64,000 bases of DNA from Prevotella sp. UBA7764 (GTDB taxonomy: Bacteria; Bacteroidota; Bacteroidia; Bacteroidales; Bacteroidaceae). Positions 31,630-40,229 of the stretch are shown piece after piece. A program made the translations under genes and the position numbers. Each line of letters opens with the position of its first letter. Position 1 is the stretch's first letter. Where the stretch lies: contig DLDU01000047.1 of the NCBI GenBank assembly GCA_002481295.1, positions 30,770-94,769 of the forward strand, written 5' to 3'. Below the pieces are notes generated by a model that did no database searches, was not told the origin of the DNA, and saw nothing but the letters and a program-made list of their open reading frames with translations.

Positions 31630-31663
31630 AAAAGCCCCGACACTGAGCCGTGTCAGGGCTTTT
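31630..31663 (-). terminator. Terminator after the large terminase gene
   Basis: AAAAGCCC.GACAC pairs with GTGTC.GGGCTTTT around TGAGCC, and on the minus strand it runs into TTTTTTC. It starts 6 bp past the terminase stop. Confidence 0.85.
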
Positions 31664-31668
31664 AACAT

Positions 31669-33303
31669 TTATACAACTCCAGCATCCCCGCCACCGACAA
31701 ACGACGGCATGGGTCCGGCCTCTACAGCGATACAGAGAGTATCGAAGGCATCGGAGCCGTCGGTTCTGCTCTCAAGCGGCGACTCCTCCGTCTCCGGTCC
31801 TTTCTCCTCAGACTTATCCTTGTTGTTGGATCCATTGACCGACATGGCCCCGTCGATACTGTTGAGCAGATCCGGGTTATTCTCCTCATTGAAGAGAATC
31901 TGATATTTGGTATCAGCACCTCGGAACATACGGTTGATCAGGCTCTGCTTGACAGGATGACGCCACGGAGAACCGATATACACCTCCTGCACGACCCACC
32001 CATGCTTGATGAAGCAGTATTTGATTGTGTCGGCAAATCCCTCGGCACTCCGGCCATAGTCGTTGCCGACAAAGGTGGCATCGTATGCGAAAACCACCTC
32101 TTTCTTTTTGAAGCTTTCGTAATATGTACAGAAGTCATCGACCAGTTCGGGGAGTCGGCGTTCGTACTTGACAAAGAACGACTTGACCACGCGCAGCTTC
32201 ATGTCCTTGCCGGGCTGTCCCACCACCATCCAGTTGATGTTAGCATTGGCATCGAATGCCACCCATAGCGGAGCCGTCCAGTCCAGATCACCGTCGAACC
32301 GGCAGTCTGCATGTCGGAGCTTCTCCATGTTGAAGCCAATGGAATCAATGTAAGAGTTATTGGCTGCCTGGTATAGATTGGCATCGGTCTTGGCATTGTA
32401 GAAGCTGTCCTCAGAGTGCTCGACGCGCTTGCAGAGGATGGTAGTGCGGAAGGTGGCAGGCGGCATGTCGCGCTTACATTGACGTATGAAGTCCTCACCG
32501 AGGATCTCCAGGTTCTCGATAGATGAGAATTCCTTGTAGAGCAGCGTGTCGGCCCTCAGCTGGTTGATGACCTTTGAAAGCCGTCGCAGCCGGAAGGCAG
32601 TCTGCGCGTCCGGCTTCTTCCCCTCACTGATCATGTCATTGACCTGCCTGCGCAGCTCCGCATACGAGGCCAGTAAGCCTTCAAGCAGCTGCACCTTTGC
32701 AGGATCACATTTCTCGCGGTCGTTGAGGAACCACGAGCCCTTCTTGGTCGTCGGCATGTCAGAGAACTTAGCGATGCCGTGATGAAAATAGAGATGACCG
32801 AATACATTGTTATTACCACGATTGGCAGGAAGGGTTTCATCTTTGAATTGCTCAAAGTTGACGAACTTTGCTTCATCTATCAGAAGAAAATCAAACGACT
32901 TTGAGTTAGATGTTCCCTTCCTGTCTTGCGATATAATTGTAGCTATTGAGCCATTCCAGAAGCTCAATGTATTCTCCCAGTTCATCGGTGCGATGATAGG
33001 CTCTTTCCATTCCCACGCCTTTGCAGGCTTTTTGCCCCAGGTGTAGTGAACATCAGGCACGAAGCCCCAGCGTCGGAGATGCTCATCCCACGACGGGATG
33101 ATATTCGTAAAAAGTCTCTTAGAGTTAGGTCCTACGAGTCCTGTGTTGCTGCCGGGCATCTGCTCGAAATTACGACGCAGGAGCGAGGCACATATCAGTC
33201 CCTTGCCAAATCCACGGCCAGCCACACAGGTGATATCTTTGGTATTCATTGCGAGGACATAGGCCTGCCCCCTGTTGAGATACTGCTGCTGCTCACTCTG
33301 CAT
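31669..33303 (-). CDS. terL: Phage terminase large subunit
   Basis: The 544-aa packaging motor and nuclease. The N-terminal ATPase has a Walker A-like CVAGRGFGKGLI (about 27-38) and a Walker B DFLLIDEAKF (about 137-146). The C-terminal RNase-H-like nuclease shows acidic residues in WVAFDANANINW (first Asp), VVFAYDATFVGNDYG and the late DGSDAFDTL segment. There is no transit or membrane segment. It follows the putative small-terminase genes with an 11-nt overlap and ends at a strong terminator. Confidence 0.92.
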   Translation of the reverse strand: MQSEQQQYLNRGQAYVLAMNTKDITCVAGRGFGKGLICASLLRRNFEQMPGSNTGLVGPNSKRLFTNIIPSWDEHLRRWGFVPDVHYTWGKKPAKAWEWKEPIIAPMNWENTLSFWNGSIATIISQDRKGTSNSKSFDFLLIDEAKFVNFEQFKDETLPANRGNNNVFGHLYFHHGIAKFSDMPTTKKGSWFLNDREKCDPAKVQLLEGLLASYAELRRQVNDMISEGKKPDAQTAFRLRRLSKVINQLRADTLLYKEFSSIENLEILGEDFIRQCKRDMPPATFRTTILCKRVEHSEDSFYNAKTDANLYQAANNSYIDSIGFNMEKLRHADCRFDGDLDWTAPLWVAFDANANINWMVVGQPGKDMKLRVVKSFFVKYERRLPELVDDFCTYYESFKKKEVVFAYDATFVGNDYGRSAEGFADTIKYCFIKHGWVVQEVYIGSPWRHPVKQSLINRMFRGADTKYQILFNEENNPDLLNSIDGAMSVNGSNNKDKSEEKGPETEESPLESRTDGSDAFDTLCIAVEAGPMPSFVGGGDAGVV

Positions 33304-33937
33304 CCTTCACCTCCAGTTTCTTAGTTTTATCGTTCGGTACATTATTGGTCGAGACCTCGATGACCTCGGCATCAGCTTCGATATTCTCGTAATTAGAACC
33401 GCTGTATTTTTTGACGAGTTTGTCGATGACACTGGCCACGTTGGGGATAGGCTTGAATCCAAGCACGGTCGGATCGAAGGTGAAGGTAATCTTAGGAATC
33501 TCATCATACCTCGCATCCTTCTCATCGTTTTTGTCGAGCTGATTGTACTTGCCATAGACATTGATCAGCTTGGCCATGGCTGCAGCATCCTCTTTCTTTA
33601 CGGCAATGCTGTATCCCTCCATGATCATGTTGTTGAGCCGCCACCGGTGCCATTCCTTTGTGCACTTCTCCAGCGTCCCCACGAGTGCATGAAGAATCTC
33701 CAGGTCGCTGTAGGCCGTCCGTCGCGTGACTTCACCGCCATTTCCCAGCTTAGCGGAGTTATACACGATATAGTCTACATACTCGCGGTCTTTCTTCAGC
33801 GGATTGCGGAGCATGTAGGCATGTATGTCCCGAAGCCGCAGTATGCGGTCGATGACCGACTGCTGCAGCTTCTTGGCTTTCAGTTCCTTTTCTGACAACA
33901 TCATGTTGTCAGCATAGATGTCAATGTCGTTTCTCAT
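33293..33937 (-). CDS. Phage packaging-associated protein next to TerL
   Basis: The 214-aa helical protein (LSEKELKAKKLQQSVIDRIL, then KEWHRWRLNNMIMEGYSIAV) sits directly before the large terminase with an 11-nt overlap. That is where a small terminase subunit is often found, and the size is right. A clear HTH is not visible. The upstream 115-aa gene is an alternative TerS candidate. Confidence 0.6.
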   Translation of the reverse strand: MRNDIDIYADNMMLSEKELKAKKLQQSVIDRILRLRDIHAYMLRNPLKKDREYVDYIVYNSAKLGNGGEVTRRTAYSDLEILHALVGTLEKCTKEWHRWRLNNMIMEGYSIAVKKEDAAAMAKLINVYGKYNQLDKNDEKDARYDEIPKITFTFDPTVLGFKPIPNVASVIDKLVKKYSGSNYENIEADAEVIEVSTNNVPNDKTKKLEVKDAE

Positions 33938-34281
33938 TCAATACTGGTCTGAGCCTGCCTTAGCCAGTCGACGGCCGCCTCCATGGCAGTCGGCGATCCG
34001 ACCATGGCCAGCTTCATTGTTTGCTCATGCAGCATCTCTGCCTGTCTGGCGATGCACTGGCGATAGAGTCTGCCCATGGGAGAGAACGGATTGCGGAACT
34101 CCGACACCTTTTCCTCATCAAACTCCAAAAGGCTGCCAATCTGTTCGGGTGTCATGAGCAGCATCGCCAACCGCTCCACTTTCTTCTCGACTGATTCCTG
34201 CGGCATCTCCTGCACATGGATCGCATGCCGGGACGTACCGGTCGAAAAACAATCTTCCAAATTCTTTTCGGTTTTCATCAT
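33934..34281 (-). CDS. Small HTH-like phage protein, candidate small terminase subunit
   Basis: The 115-aa product has an HTH-like core (LLMTPEQIGSLLEFDEEKVS) and a helical C-terminus (GRLYRQCIARQAEMLHEQTM, ...AAVDWLRQA), as in terminase small subunits. The first ATG (34281) overlaps the previous gene by 164 nt; later starts at 34206 or 34164 would shorten this. It overlaps the next gene by 4 nt (ATGA type). Confidence 0.55.
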   Translation of the reverse strand: MMKTEKNLEDCFSTGTSRHAIHVQEMPQESVEKKVERLAMLLMTPEQIGSLLEFDEEKVSEFRNPFSPMGRLYRQCIARQAEMLHEQTMKLAMVGSPTAMEAAVDWLRQAQTSIE

Positions 34282-34777
34282 CGCGCTTATCTATGAGTTC
34301 AACAGAATTTTTCCCGGCAAGTTCCACGAACTGGCGCATGATAACGTCGAACACGCCCCTATCGGTTGTAATGATGGTACTCTCCGCACGTGCGCCATAA
34401 GTTTGGTTTTGCGAGGTCACCACCGCCACCTGCCACATGTCATTCTTTACAAGAACAATCTTAGAATGGTTCTGTCCGAAAAAGACGTGGTCGAAGCCGT
34501 ATTTCATCTCAGCCACCAGCTTCAAGGTCTTCTTCACCGCCCTGGCATCGAGCAATATCATAGACCGTCCCACTTTCCCCTGTAACTTCATCAGCGCGAA
34601 ACCATTCAAGAAAGGCTCAGACGTTGAGTATGAAGACACCCATACATCGGCCTTCCCAGTCTGCCCCAATATCCAGTGGAGCAGTCCGAGCGTATGAAGT
34701 CCGTTGCCGAGATAAGCCTGTATGGGATTATCCGACAACGGTTTCAGCATCTCATCAATCGGTTGCCCCTTGCTCAT
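34118..34777 (-). CDS. PLD-like protein in the packaging module
   Basis: The 219-aa protein has one phospholipase-D-type HxK motif (FFGQNHSKIVLVKN) followed by AVVTSQNQTYGARAEST, which fits the single-motif PLD nuclease fold that dimerises. The Asp usually six residues after HxK is not evident in the canonical spacing. In phages such proteins could be nucleases acting on DNA during packaging or against host DNA. It overlaps the next gene by 164 nt and the previous one by 23 nt. Confidence 0.65.
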   Translation of the reverse strand: MSKGQPIDEMLKPLSDNPIQAYLGNGLHTLGLLHWILGQTGKADVWVSSYSTSEPFLNGFALMKLQGKVGRSMILLDARAVKKTLKLVAEMKYGFDHVFFGQNHSKIVLVKNDMWQVAVVTSQNQTYGARAESTIITTDRGVFDVIMRQFVELAGKNSVELIDKRDDENRKEFGRLFFDRYVPACDPCAGDAAGISREESGAVGDAAHDTRTDWQPFGV

Positions 34778-35561
34778 TGTCTTCCGAAATGTTTACTCCG
34801 GCGGCCTTCAACTTCTCTATCGTCTCTGGCTTGATGTTAGCCTTATTCTCGATGAGCGTGTTGACAGCCTCCTGCAGTTTGTCGACATCCTTATCAGCCA
34901 GTGTCTCTTTTGCAAGCGTCCGGCTGATGCAGGTGCGAGCCGCTCCTACTTCCTTGACAATACGCTGTGCCTTTTCCTCGGGCGTCTCAGGATGGTCAGG
35001 CTCTTTATATTCGTCATATTGCTTGTAGGCACTACGCAGTGCGTTGTCGGTCTGTCGCAAGGTATAGCAGAGCTCATAGCCATCGCATTTCTGATAGTCT
35101 GGCTTGGCCACCATCAACGCCAGCTGATTGTGTAGCTCGCGCATCTTCTGCCAGCGCTTGGCGTTGTCCTCCCATAGAGCCTTGATGTCGTCAGGCAGCG
35201 AGTCATGGTCGGCACGCTTGCCACGCACAGATATGATGGCAGGATTATCCGGTATGGCGACGCTCTCGATGCCTTCCGGTTTTTGCTGCAGGTCCTCGAT
35301 GACCACCTTCTCCGTTTCATCGACATATTGTCCGACCTCGGCGTTGGTGATACCATCCATGCGGATCTTGTAGAACTTCTGTAGGTCAGCGCGCACCCAT
35401 GGCAGTAATGATTGCGGACGCTGACAGGCAGAGTTATAGATTCCCCGCTCGCGTCCGGGATCGAGCTGCAAGAGTATCTCGGCAGCGTCGATAATCTCTT
35501 TATCCGTGGGCTGCTCCTTTTTCAAGAAGGCACCCATCCTCATGGTCAAGTTGTTGTCCAT
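34755..35561 (-). CDS. Phage protein of unknown function (268 aa)
   Basis: The start is MDNNLTMRMGAFLKKEQPTD. The product is almost wholly helical, with charged C-terminal helices (TLADKDVDKLQEAVNTLIEN). It is the first gene of the unit leading to the large terminase, after the terminator at 35593. No family was recognised. Confidence 0.6.
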   Translation of the reverse strand: MDNNLTMRMGAFLKKEQPTDKEIIDAAEILLQLDPGRERGIYNSACQRPQSLLPWVRADLQKFYKIRMDGITNAEVGQYVDETEKVVIEDLQQKPEGIESVAIPDNPAIISVRGKRADHDSLPDDIKALWEDNAKRWQKMRELHNQLALMVAKPDYQKCDGYELCYTLRQTDNALRSAYKQYDEYKEPDHPETPEEKAQRIVKEVGAARTCISRTLAKETLADKDVDKLQEAVNTLIENKANIKPETIEKLKAAGVNISEDNEQGATD

Positions 35562-35592
35562 ATCTTCACTTTTATTCGTTTAATAAAAAAAT

Positions 35593-35616
35593 GGCCGTGG
35601 CATCACTGCCGCGGCC
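35593..35616 (-). terminator. Terminator after the capsid operon
   Basis: GGCCGTGGCA pairs with TGCCGCGGCC around a 4-nt loop. The minus strand continues ATTTTTTTA. Confidence 0.85.
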
Positions 35617-35675
35617 ACCCAATACACTTTCTATCTAATCTGTTATGGAAAAAGAAAAACCAGTCATTTTCTCTC

Positions 35676-36290
35676 TTATGCCGCTGGGACTGCTTCCTCC
35701 TCGCCTGTGAGGCAGTTGAGCTTCGTGTCCTTGGACAGGAGCAGGTCGCCCTCATAGTAAGGTGCGGGGCAATCGTCGTAGACCTGAATGGCAACGGTAC
35801 AGGTCTTAGCGCCTGTGATCTCCGTACCGAGGTCACCACTCGGCTTGCTGTCTGTGGCATAGATGTCCTTGTTGCCGAGCACATGGAAACCACCGTCTTT
35901 CTCCTGAACGACATACACAAGGTCATCGTTCTTGCACTGACGCTGGAATCCGATTATCTCCTTAGAAGGTCCTACCATGACCAACGTAGCCTGGTTGTTG
36001 ACGATCTGAGATCCGACCTCACCGGCAGTCTCCCATGTCACGCCTGAGGAGTTGTCCTTCAAGTCGAAGTGCCTCCAATAAGCTTCGGCTTTCAGCGTGA
36101 AGTTTCCGACATACGTAGCGAGGTCCCCCATCTTCTTTGCATCCTCGCTACCTACGTCCGGTAGTTTCGGCCAATTGGCGATGTCACTCTTCGGAATAAA
36201 GTACACGCGCCGCTTGATTCCTGCGATGACCTTCTTACCGGGGCAAGCATCGATGGATTCGTACATTTTATTTACTGTGCAATCACTCAT
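35676..36290 (-). CDS. Phage structural protein downstream of the capsid (possible major tail protein)
   Basis: The 204-aa protein (ESIDACPGKKVIAGIKRRVY, then a beta-rich core with LKAEAYWRHFDLKDNSSGVT) ends in an Ala-rich tail. It is co-transcribed with the capsid and ends at a terminator, as expected for a highly expressed virion protein. Size and beta pattern fit a tail tube or decoration protein, but I cannot decide which. Confidence 0.6.
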   Translation of the reverse strand: MSDCTVNKMYESIDACPGKKVIAGIKRRVYFIPKSDIANWPKLPDVGSEDAKKMGDLATYVGNFTLKAEAYWRHFDLKDNSSGVTWETAGEVGSQIVNNQATLVMVGPSKEIIGFQRQCKNDDLVYVVQEKDGGFHVLGNKDIYATDSKPSGDLGTEITGAKTCTVAIQVYDDCPAPYYEGDLLLSKDTKLNCLTGEEEAVPAA

Positions 36291-36322
36291 TTTTGGAAAT
36301 TGTCTATAGTGTTATTATTGAA

Positions 36323-36347
36323 CGGTGGCTGAGCGTGTCAGCCACCG
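36323..36347. other. Perfect 10-bp stem-loop after the major capsid gene
   Basis: CGGTGGCTGA and TCAGCCACCG close a 5-nt loop in the gap between the capsid and the next gene. No T-run follows, so mRNA processing or stabilisation is more likely than termination. Confidence 0.65.
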
Positions 36348-36354
36348 TGATCGT

Positions 36355-37368
36355 TTATGCGCCGGCACCAGCAGCAGCCTTGGCCACACGGGCGGTAAGG
36401 AATGCCTGCTTGGAGAAGGTACGCACCTGAGCGCCGTAGACTCCGGCATACTCGAAGGTCAGTCTCCATGACTTATACTTGGCGATGTTGACCTGATTCT
36501 CCTGAGCGTTGATGTCGGTACCGAGAAGGAAGTTTTCTTTCTTGGTGACCTTGATCAGGTTGGAACCAGCCATGTTATCGAGGACGGCAAACTTGCACTT
36601 GCCGCGTGAGCCCTCCAACGTATCCTTGTCAAAAGATGTGTTGTAAGGCACATTGCCATGGCGGGTCTGATAGTCGTCGACGTAGAAGTCATAGATCTCT
36701 GGGGACAGATACATGAAGGCGCCGTTGGCCTTGATGGACGGGTCTGCAGCGCGCCAGATCTTCTTCAGCGTGTCAACGGCATTGGTCTCGTTGATGGCAG
36801 CCACCTCAAGGAGGTTGCCCTTTTCTACGGAGATGTCACCGGACGTGATACCCGCGAGGATGATGGTATCAAAGCCGTCGAAGAGATCCTTTGTCGTCTT
36901 GCCCTTGGGGTCGCGTTTGCCAAACCAAACTGCGTCTCGGTCGAGGTGCTGTCCAATCTTGGCTGACAGCATGGTGGCTACCTTGCGGGCGATGGTGTTG
37001 GCGGTCATGGCCTGACCGAGGGCGATGCTCTGTCCATAGATGCTGTGGAAGTAAGGCATCGGGTTGAAGTTCTTTGCGCAGTTGCCGGGATAGACGACGA
37101 GCGTACGGCCTACGATCTTGGAGTTGTCGTCGTCCTCGTTACTGTCGCTCCATGGCGCAAGTTGAGCATCACCGTCGAGCTCGCCCCATGTCAGCTGGTT
37201 GCGGACACCGGGAACGATGGTGATGTATTGCGCAGTACCTGACTGCTGCATCGTTACGATGGGCATCTGGATGAGTTCAGACTGGAACTGCTGACAGCTC
37301 TCTTCCAGAAGCTCAGGGGTGATTTTAGACACCATCTCGTCAGGTGTCATTGTAGTGATTTTAGCCAT
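36355..37368 (-). CDS. Major capsid protein
   Basis: The 337-aa protein has an HK97-fold pattern: an N-terminal helix (MTPDEMVSKITPELLEESCQ), a spine-helix region (ALGQAMTANTIARKVATMLS), and a beta P-domain with the C-terminal VNIAKYKSWRLTFEYAGVYG and an Ala-rich end. It follows the protease-scaffold gene in the same operon, the standard order. Abundance is suggested by the downstream hairpin. Confidence 0.85.
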   Translation of the reverse strand: MAKITTMTPDEMVSKITPELLEESCQQFQSELIQMPIVTMQQSGTAQYITIVPGVRNQLTWGELDGDAQLAPWSDSNEDDDNSKIVGRTLVVYPGNCAKNFNPMPYFHSIYGQSIALGQAMTANTIARKVATMLSAKIGQHLDRDAVWFGKRDPKGKTTKDLFDGFDTIILAGITSGDISVEKGNLLEVAAINETNAVDTLKKIWRAADPSIKANGAFMYLSPEIYDFYVDDYQTRHGNVPYNTSFDKDTLEGSRGKCKFAVLDNMAGSNLIKVTKKENFLLGTDINAQENQVNIAKYKSWRLTFEYAGVYGAQVRTFSKQAFLTARVAKAAAGAGA

Positions 37369-37398
37369 TTACAAAAAAATAGTCTATGATGTTATTCA

Positions 37399-38541
37399 TT
37401 AGAGGAGGTCATTGACATCATCGAGAAGCTCCTTGGCATTCTTCGGAGTGTCACCATCCTCTACCTTAGCATGGGCCTTCGATGAGTCGCCCTGCTCATT
37501 CTTGTAAGCGTCGAACTCCTTCTGAAGATCAGCCAGCTTGTCCTCGGCTGTCTTCTTGTCTTTCTCAGCCTGTGCCTTTGCGTTCTCGGCTGTGGTGAGT
37601 GCGTTCTTGGCTTCGTCCCGTTCCTTGGTGAGGTTGCCGATGGTGGAGTCTTTCGTCTTCAGCCCGTCCTCAACCTTCTGCAGCTGCTCATCGGTAAGCG
37701 TCACCTTACCGTCGTCAGTAGCCTCGAAATCCGTGACGCCCAAGATGGCACACATGCAATTCTTTACGATTTTCTTCATTGTCTGAGTTTTTGTCTGATT
37801 GTTATTATCATTATCTTCGATTGGAGCGATGTTGTTCACGAGTCCCACGATGCCGCCGAGGTCACGGCGGAACCGTTTCCAGAATCCCTCATTGCTGTCT
37901 TTGGAGACTGGAATGTTGGGAAGGGCGAAGTGCTCGGTGAATCCAGCCTTCGCAGCAGCGCGGTTTCTGACGTTCTTGGCAGCAGCAGTCGATTGCTCAT
38001 CGTCGAAAACGGAATCCACGATGCCAAAGTCTTTGGCTTCGTCGGCAAGCATCCATTTCTCCTCATCCATCTTCTTCATGTTCTCCTCGATGGATTTATG
38101 GTTCCGATAGGAGTAGAGCGAAGCGATGGCCTTGTCATAGGTGTCGAGTTCGTCACGTTTTGACTGGAACTTGCTCACGAGCTTATCGATAGCCTGCTTG
38201 TTGGCCGAGCCATAGAAGCCGATGTCAAGGCTGCTGTTGTGGATGAGCATCAAAGAGCCTGTAGCGATGTTGACGGTCTTGGCCTTCATACAAAGGAGAG
38301 TGGCGGCACTGGCCGTCATACCCACGATGTACATGTTGCACTGGCCATGAGCCGCTATCAACTCACCGATGGTCATTCCTTGATCTAGGAGACCGCCCGG
38401 AGAACTGACGAGGATGTTGACTTCCTTGTCCTTGTGGCTGTCGAGGAAATCCTTCACCATGTCGGCAGTAGTGCCTCTCTCACCGGTCCACCAGTCATAC
38501 TCCTCACCTATGACACCGGTTATATAGTAATCGTATTTCAT
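37399..38541 (-). CDS. Head maturation protease (ClpP/S49-like) fused to a scaffold domain
   Basis: I start it at the ATG at 38541 (MKYDYYITGVIGEEYDWWTG); the open frame extends to 38649, overlapping the promoter. The first 200 residues are a ClpP-like serine protease (NILVSSPGGLLDQGMTIGEL, Ser in IVGMTASAATLL, His in LMLIHNSSL). The last 125 residues are a Lys/Glu/Ala coiled coil (EKDKKTAEDKLADLQKEFDA), a scaffold. An in-frame internal ATG at 37779 (MKKIVKNC...) could make the scaffold alone. The protease would cut scaffold and capsid during maturation. Confidence 0.88.
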   Translation of the reverse strand: MKYDYYITGVIGEEYDWWTGERGTTADMVKDFLDSHKDKEVNILVSSPGGLLDQGMTIGELIAAHGQCNMYIVGMTASAATLLCMKAKTVNIATGSLMLIHNSSLDIGFYGSANKQAIDKLVSKFQSKRDELDTYDKAIASLYSYRNHKSIEENMKKMDEEKWMLADEAKDFGIVDSVFDDEQSTAAAKNVRNRAAAKAGFTEHFALPNIPVSKDSNEGFWKRFRRDLGGIVGLVNNIAPIEDNDNNNQTKTQTMKKIVKNCMCAILGVTDFEATDDGKVTLTDEQLQKVEDGLKTKDSTIGNLTKERDEAKNALTTAENAKAQAEKDKKTAEDKLADLQKEFDAYKNEQGDSSKAHAKVEDGDTPKNAKELLDDVNDLL

Positions 38542-38571
38542 AAACAGATTGCCTCTATTTGTTGTTTTCCA

Positions 38572-38607
38572 CAAAGTTACAAGCGAGGTGTAATTACAGA
38601 AAATACG
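38572..38607 (-). promoter_or_regulatory. Phage late-type promoter before the protease-capsid operon
   Basis: On the minus strand GACGTATTTTC (ending at 38599) is followed after exactly 19 nt by TAACTTTG (38572-38579), about 30 bp before the ATG at 38541. Confidence 0.75.
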
Positions 38608-38609
38608 TC

Positions 38610-39017
38610 TTACCCAATTATTTCCATCAAGCCATGTCGCGATTTCCACGTGACAGTGACACTCATCAGTGTGGTGCCTGTTGGCTTATCGGGATATGGG
38701 TTGCTCTCCTTGATGACTGGGAAGGGGCGCTCGCCGGTGCCTACCAGATACTTCTTCCCATCGATGGCCGTCATCCGGAAGGCCTTGCGCCGCCATGCCT
38801 GTGGTGCCTTTGTCTTCACCTTATAAGTAATGGTGGTCGTCCATATGAGCTCGTTGTTTTCGTAGCTGCTCTCATCAGACACCTGTATGTTCCCAACAGT
38901 GTTAATTTCTTCAAAATTAACATTCGCGGTCAGAAAACATTTCTGCTCTGAAAAAATGCCGGCATTGAAGAGCTCGCTACAGTCACACTCCTCAATTTTA
39001 ATCAAATTCTGGATCAT
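38610..39017 (-). CDS. Phage protein of unknown function (135 aa)
   Basis: The product (MIQNLIKIEECDCSELFNAG...) is beta-rich (TTITYKVKTKAPQAWRRKAF), about the size of virion accessory proteins. It lies just before the late promoter and protease gene. The region 39018-39144 upstream holds a duplicated TATCTCTGCCTA. No family was recognised. Confidence 0.55.
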   Translation of the reverse strand: MIQNLIKIEECDCSELFNAGIFSEQKCFLTANVNFEEINTVGNIQVSDESSYENNELIWTTTITYKVKTKAPQAWRRKAFRMTAIDGKKYLVGTGERPFPVIKESNPYPDKPTGTTLMSVTVTWKSRHGLMEIIG

Positions 39018-39144
39018 AGACTTATTACTTGTAAATTATACAATTTATCGATTCTTTTCTTATCTCTGCCTATCACGGGGTATCACGCGCTATCTCTGCC
39101 TAACAAAAATAAGGTATTTTTGTGGATGGCAAATCGCTTTTTAT

Positions 39145-39657
39145 TTAACGTTTATTCACCCGCTTTCTGCGGTTCATGCCGATATCCTCATGTTTATAGC
39201 CTCTACTGATGTTCACCCCGCATTTTCGGTACGCATCTTTTATGCGCGTGTATTTTTGTATGATGTTGTGCTCTTGTTCGTAGCTGATTCCGTTTGTAGC
39301 CATCCAGTCACGAATGATGAGCGTGAGCGGTATGGCCCGAAACTGGATAGCGGACAGATCCTCGAACATCTGTTTGGTGAATATGTCGTTGATGGCTTCG
39401 GCAATGGCCTTCTTGCCTGGTGCCGTCAAATAGTTGTAATAATATGGATCCTTGCTTTGCGAATCCGGAATGCATATGGCAAGCTCTCCTTCCTTTTTTG
39501 TCTCTACCTCTGCCCCCTCCGGACGCTTCTTCGTGAAGTAGCGGATGACGCTGTTGATATTCGATTGATTCGGGAAGGTGCATGGTTCACCGAAATGGTG
39601 TCTGCACCATTGACGTTCGTATTCCGGGAGCTTGATGTAGATCTGTATATTGCTCAT
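39145..39657 (-). CDS. Phage protein of unknown function (170 aa), middle region
   Basis: The protein (MSNIQIYIKLPEYERQWCRH...) is mixed alpha/beta with a basic C-terminus ending MNRRKRVNKR. It has its own operator-type promoter at 39677. Its position between the replication and capsid regions suggests a regulatory or DNA-related role, but there is no motif to confirm this. Confidence 0.6.
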   Translation of the reverse strand: MSNIQIYIKLPEYERQWCRHHFGEPCTFPNQSNINSVIRYFTKKRPEGAEVETKKEGELAICIPDSQSKDPYYYNYLTAPGKKAIAEAINDIFTKQMFEDLSAIQFRAIPLTLIIRDWMATNGISYEQEHNIIQKYTRIKDAYRKCGVNISRGYKHEDIGMNRRKRVNKR

Positions 39658-39676
39658 GACTTTTAGTTTTTAATGG

Positions 39677-39707
39677 CAAATTTAGGGAAAATTCCGCATA
39701 TATTCGG
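39677..39707 (-). promoter_or_regulatory. Promoter with ATGCGG operator-like motif
   Basis: On the minus strand ATATATGCGGAATTTT (39703-39688) is followed after 3 nt by TAAATTTG (39684-39677), 20 bp before the ATG at 39657. The same layout is seen at 31166-31191. Confidence 0.55.
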
Positions 39708-39837
39708 TATTTCTTCTGTTTTTATGTAGACTATTGAGAGTTATTATCTGTATTGAATCATTTTAATTGTCTGATTATCATAGCGTTATCTGTTTTTTGC
39801 CGAAAAACGCGTTTTTAGGCATGAACGTGTTTTCTGG

Positions 39838-40103
39838 TCAGACACATCAGACACAAATTTCCACAAAGTTATAACTCTCTGATTATCAACTATCTTTTGC
39901 CAAATTTCTTGTGTCTGAATTGTGTCTAATGTGTCTGATTTGTGTCTGAATCGTGTCTAAAGAGGGGTTTTGTGTCAGTTTGTGTCTGAATGTGTCTGAA
40001 TGTGTCTGACACAAAAATAGGGGTGTGCAATATTTTTTATTTCGTATCTTATTGATTATTAGATATATATAATTTTGTGTCTGAATGTGTCTGACGTGTC
40101 TGC
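39838..40103. repeat. Iteron-like array of TGTGTCTGA, candidate replication origin
   Basis: About twelve copies of TGTGTCTGA or close variants (TGTGTCTAA, CGTGTCTGC) lie at 39910-40103, many in 10-bp phase (39981, 39991, 40001). Two inverted copies (TCAGACACA) lie at 39838 and 39847. An AT-rich stretch (40027-40075) splits the array. The stretch contains no plausible gene. It lies immediately past the primase-helicase terminator, as expected for a phage origin. The nearby minus-strand frame merely translates the repeats. Confidence 0.65.
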
Positions 40104-40157
40104 GCAAAAATGGTATACGCGCGGAAAAGCCGTTTTTGACTCTAATTTACGAAAAAA

Positions 40158-40185
40158 GGGTGCCGCACCTCACGGTGCAGCACCC
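40158..40185 (-). terminator. Terminator after the primase-helicase gene
   Basis: GGGTGC.GCACC pairs with GGTGC.GCACCC around TCAC, and on the minus strand it is followed by TTTTTTC. Confidence 0.85.
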
Positions 40186-40229
40186 TCATGCGTCAGCTTT
40201 TCAAACATTTATCTGGTTAATCTACCCCT

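Noticed and set aside
39838-40103. CRISPR array
   Set aside because: Repeats are 9 bp without regular unique spacers and there are no cas genes.
39886-40107. A repeat-rich 73-aa frame (HSDTFRHK-like units)
   Set aside because: It only translates the TGTGTCTGA array; no start context or homologous pattern.
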